A stretch of 6,716 bases of DNA from Clostridiales bacterium (GTDB taxonomy: Bacteria; Bacillota; Clostridia; Lachnospirales; WRAX01), in the NCBI GenBank assembly GCA_031262335.1, contig JAISHX010000029.1:1-6716 (forward strand). The letters are read 5' to 3'. Numbering within the stretch: the first letter of the stretch is position 1; each line of letters begins with the position of its first letter. The notes below the pieces were generated by a model that did no database searches, was not told the origin of the DNA, and saw nothing but the letters and a program-made list of their open reading frames with translations. Of this stretch, positions 4,841-6,716 are shown one piece after another. A program made the translations under genes and the position numbers.

Positions 4841-5982
4841 AAATTGCCGTTATGGGTGGTACGTTTGACCCTATCCATTTTGGGCATTTGCGTGCCGCCG
4901 AACAGGCACGGGAAGCTTTTGGCGCGGATTCGGTTATTTTTATTCCGTCTGCTTTGCCTGCTTACAAACCGACTCCGGAAGCTTGCGCGGAAGACAGGTT
5001 TAATATGTGTGTCTTGGCAACAGAATCAAACCCGCACTTTGAAGTTTCTAAAATGGAGCTTGAACGCGGCGGAGAAACATTCACGATTGATACAGCCGAA
5101 CAACTGAAAAAAATGTATCCCGAAGCCGAAATTGCTTTTATTATCGGTGCCGATAGTTTGGAAACACTTCATGAATGGCACCGTGCAAACGAACTTTTTG
5201 AAAAATGTTCGTTTGTTGCCGTTTCGCGTCCCGGTTTCATTTTGCCTCAAAATACCTGTCCGCCGCACGTTACAATTATCGACGGCGCGGCATTTGATAT
5301 TTCTTCAAGCGGAATCAGAAAGAGAATATGTTTCGGAAAAAGTGTCAGGTATCTTTTACCGGAATCCGTTGAAAGATACATAGAAAAAAAATCATTGTAT
5401 AAACTAAATATTGATATAATTCTCTCCAAAGCAAAGGAGAAATTATCAAAAAAAAGATTTATCCACACACTCGGCGTTGTTGAAGAAGCCGCAAAACTTG
5501 CACGGATTTTTGGCGCAGATGAACAAAAAGCAAAAACAGCCGCCGCCTTACATGACTATGCACGCCGCCACAGCACAGACAAACTTATAGCTTTGTGCGG
5601 AAAATACGGAATAAAAACCGATAAAATTATGTTGGACAAACCTGTGCTTTTGCATGCTCACGTTTCCGCGGCGGAAGCAACGTCAAAGTTTAATATTACA
5701 GATGAGGAAATTATTTCCGCAATAAAGTATCATACAACAGGCAAATCAAACATGTCTTTGCTTGACAAAATTATCTATGTCGCCGATATGACGGAAAAAA
5801 ACAGAGAAAATTATAAAGGGCTTGACGAACTGCGTATGTTATCGTATAATGATATAGATGCGGCGACCGAATTTGCTCTAAAGCTTTCAATCGAATTTAC
5901 CGAAATTAAAAATGAGCCTGTTCACCCGCTTAGTATTGAAGCATTGAATCACCTAAAAGCAACGTCAATATCAGAGGAGTGA
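4837..5982 (+). CDS. nadD-yqeK: NadD-YqeK fusion: nicotinate mononucleotide adenylyltransferase / HD-domain Ap4A hydrolase
   Basis: One 381-residue chain carries two enzymes that are usually separate neighbouring genes. Residues 1 to about 188 are NadD, which joins ATP and nicotinate mononucleotide to make deamido-NAD. It shows GGTFDPIHFGHL (7-18) with the HxGH nucleotidyltransferase site, the IIGADSLETLHEWH segment (102-115), and ISSSGIR (155-161). From about 195 to 381 it is YqeK, an HD hydrolase of diadenosine tetraphosphate. Its metal ligands are H210 in RFIHTLGV, H239-D240 (ALHDYAR), H273/H275 (LLHAHVS), H299 (KYHTTG) and D317 (YVADMTEKNR). Both catalytic sets look intact. Between them lies a short linker, about KKSLYKLNIDI. 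Translation starts at TTG with a perfect AGGAGG, overlapping the upstream stop. The stop TGA is in frame with the following rsfS. Confidence 0.95.
   Translation: MKIAVMGGTFDPIHFGHLRAAEQAREAFGADSVIFIPSALPAYKPTPEACAEDRFNMCVLATESNPHFEVSKMELERGGETFTIDTAEQLKKMYPEAEIAFIIGADSLETLHEWHRANELFEKCSFVAVSRPGFILPQNTCPPHVTIIDGAAFDISSSGIRKRICFGKSVRYLLPESVERYIEKKSLYKLNIDIILSKAKEKLSKKRFIHTLGVVEEAAKLARIFGADEQKAKTAAALHDYARRHSTDKLIALCGKYGIKTDKIMLDKPVLLHAHVSAAEATSKFNITDEEIISAIKYHTTGKSNMSLLDKIIYVADMTEKNRENYKGLDELRMLSYNDIDAATEFALKLSIEFTEIKNEPVHPLSIEALNHLKATSISEE
5973..5979 (+). promoter_or_regulatory. Ribosome binding site pointing to a non-standard rsfS start
   Basis: AGAGGAG lies just before the nadD-yqeK stop TGA. 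It is 6 nt before ATC (5986) and 9 nt before ATA (5989), both in the rsfS frame. No ATG, GTG or TTG is within reach in that frame. Confidence 0.6.
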
Positions 5983-5988
5983 ACTATC

Positions 5989-6336
5989 ATAGGCGAGTTA
6001 AACCAGATTGTTTCGGACGTATGCAAAGTAATTGACGATAAGTTCGGCAAAGATATAGTTACGCTGGACATTACAAAGGTGTCTATAATTGCAGATTATT
6101 TTATAATTGCCACAGCGGCAAACGGCATTCAGTTGAATGCAATTGCTAATGCCACCGAAGAATTTTTAGAAAAACACGGCATAAAACTAAATCATATGGA
6201 AGGTTATAGGGAGTCTAAGTGGGTTTTGCTGGACTTTGGTGTAATAATTATACATCTGTTCCTTCAGGAAGAACGTGAACTCTACAATCTTGAGCGTATT
6301 TGGGGCGATGCCGAAAGAATCGGGCAAGAAAATTAA
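5989..6336 (+). CDS. rsfS: Ribosome silencing factor RsfS (DUF143), non-standard start codon
   Basis: RsfS binds ribosomal protein L14 on the large subunit and blocks subunit joining when nutrients are low. The 115-residue product from 5989 covers the full family length. Seen are GKDIVTLDIT early, then SIIADYFIIAT, the LNAIANATEEF helix, and the C-terminal signature YRESKWVLLDFGVIIIHLF followed by QEERELYNLERIW. The family-like N-terminal helix (GELNQIVSDVCKVID) lies upstream of the first standard start, GTG at 6079, which would delete about 30 conserved residues and has no suitable context. A good AGAGGAG instead points to ATC 5986 or ATA 5989; ATA is chosen arbitrarily as one base from ATG. 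The frame is continuous with nadD-yqeK apart from one TGA, so readthrough or a sequence error are alternatives. The family is certain; the start is not. Confidence 0.85.
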   Translation: MGELNQIVSDVCKVIDDKFGKDIVTLDITKVSIIADYFIIATAANGIQLNAIANATEEFLEKHGIKLNHMEGYRESKWVLLDFGVIIIHLFLQEERELYNLERIWGDAERIGQEN

Positions 6337-6360
6337 AATATGTACCGTTCGTAACATAAT
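6333..6360 (+). promoter_or_regulatory. Possible ssrA promoter
   Basis: TTAAAA (6333-6338) and CATAAT (6355-6360, five of six) are 16 bp apart. The -10 ends 7 nt before the first base of the tmRNA, the right distance for direct initiation at G6368. The -35 overlaps the rsfS stop codon and is weak. tmRNA could also be cut from a longer rsfS transcript. Confidence 0.45.
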
Positions 6361-6367
6361 CGGTTAC

Positions 6368-6716
6368 GGGAACGTAATGGTTTCGACGGGGGTTTTGAAA
6401 ACAGGAATAGCCATCCGAGGCGGCGGCAACTCGTTAAAACGCCAAAAATTTAAGAATAACTGACAACAATAATTACGCTTTTGCGGCTTAGTTAAAGCCG
6501 CCGTCGGTCCTGATTCTCCCGTTGGTTGGGGTACCGGCGTCGTTAGACGGGAAACTCCTGCGGTTAAGCTTTGCCCCGCCGGAAAATTCATGAAGCTACC
6601 TTTGCCTTGTGCGTGCGGGTTTGCGCTTGGTAAAGGGAAATAATAATAACCCGCTGTGATGGGAGAAGTTTCTGAGGATAGGCTTTCGGACGGGGGTTCG
6701 ACTCCCCCCGTTTCCA
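6368..6716 (+). ncRNA. ssrA: tmRNA (ssrA), complete except the 3' CCA
   Basis: Transfer-messenger RNA, which with SmpB frees stalled ribosomes and tags the unfinished protein for proteolysis. GGGAACG at the 5' end (6368-6374) pairs with CGTTTCC near the 3' end, including a G3-U wobble, the alanine identity signal. The T arm is GGGGG, TTCGACT loop, CCCCC. The discriminator A is the last base of the window, so the CCA is either outside or added by enzyme. The TTCGACGGGG stretch after the 5' strand is typical of tmRNA. A first pseudoknot can form from CGAG (6416-6419) with CTCG (6430-6433) and GGCG (6422-6425) with CGCC (6440-6443), followed by AAAAA. The tag reading frame is at 6462-6491. Visible length is 349 nt, as expected for one-piece tmRNA. 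Confidence 0.96.
6462..6491 (+). other. tmRNA tag-peptide reading frame, (A)DNNNYAFAA
   Basis: Codons GAC AAC AAT AAT TAC GCT TTT GCG GCT and stop TAG encode DNNNYAFAA after the alanine carried by the tmRNA. The AA end is the usual ClpXP degradation signal. GAC is taken as the resume codon because TAACT precedes it, like TAGTC before GCA in E. coli; ACT one codon earlier is the alternative. The end of the frame forms one strand of a hairpin (GCGGCTT 6483-6489 with AAGCCGC 6495-6501), as in helix 5 of other tmRNAs. Phe replaces the usual Leu before AA. Confidence 0.8.

Noticed and set aside
5980..5982. TGA read as a sense codon throughout (alternative genetic code)
   Set aside because: The upstream C_GCAxxG_C_C gene ends at family-like length with TGA, and all other genes are explained by the standard code. 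Only local readthrough remains possible.
6364..6591. Open frame antisense to the tmRNA
   Set aside because: It lies almost wholly over ssrA, which explains the sequence, and has no ribosome site or recognisable domain.
1..6716. Mobile elements, CRISPR arrays, phage genes or toxin-antitoxin pairs
   Set aside because: No transposase, integrase, direct-repeat array or paired small genes of that kind was seen. ssrA 3' ends are common integration sites, but the sequence beyond it is outside the window.

Overview
The window looks like a chromosomal piece of an anaerobic, moderately AT-rich Firmicute of the class Clostridia; the genus cannot be read from it. Four things point there: Shine-Dalgarno motifs before most genes, TTG starts, the nadD-yqeK-rsfS gene order typical of Firmicutes, and a desulfoferrodoxin-type superoxide reductase, which is common in anaerobes.

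Layout. The left third (about 1-2200) is on the minus strand. It holds a divergent GyrB/ParE-type topoisomerase B subunit, then two compact intergenic hairpins, then the first 26 codons of an unrecognised gene cut by the window edge. A strong sigma-A-like promoter on the plus strand (2228-2257) lies in the divergent gap. From it runs a rightward gene string: a SLOG/YpsA-like protein, then MTA/SAH nucleosidase overlapping it by one base.

Next come three small Cys-rich redox proteins. These are class I superoxide reductase (desulfoferrodoxin), an RseC/MucC-family two-helix membrane protein, and a C_GCAxxG_C_C-family protein. The last overlaps a fused NadD-YqeK gene (NAD synthesis plus an HD-family Ap4A hydrolase) by four bases. 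Then comes the ribosome silencing factor RsfS, and finally the tmRNA gene ssrA, whose sequence stops at the discriminator base, just short of the 3' CCA.

How the genes fit together. The middle block suggests handling of superoxide and thiol or iron-sulfur redox state. The right end combines cofactor and alarmone metabolism with two ribosome-state systems, RsfS silencing and tmRNA rescue. The most unusual observation is that full-length rsfS has no ATG, GTG or TTG start. Its reading frame is open and continuous with nadD-yqeK except for a single TGA, and a good Shine-Dalgarno points at ATC or ATA codons. Nothing in the window is clearly a wholly new system. The best leads are this odd rsfS start, the redox trio, the NadD-YqeK fusion and a probably leaderless promoter.
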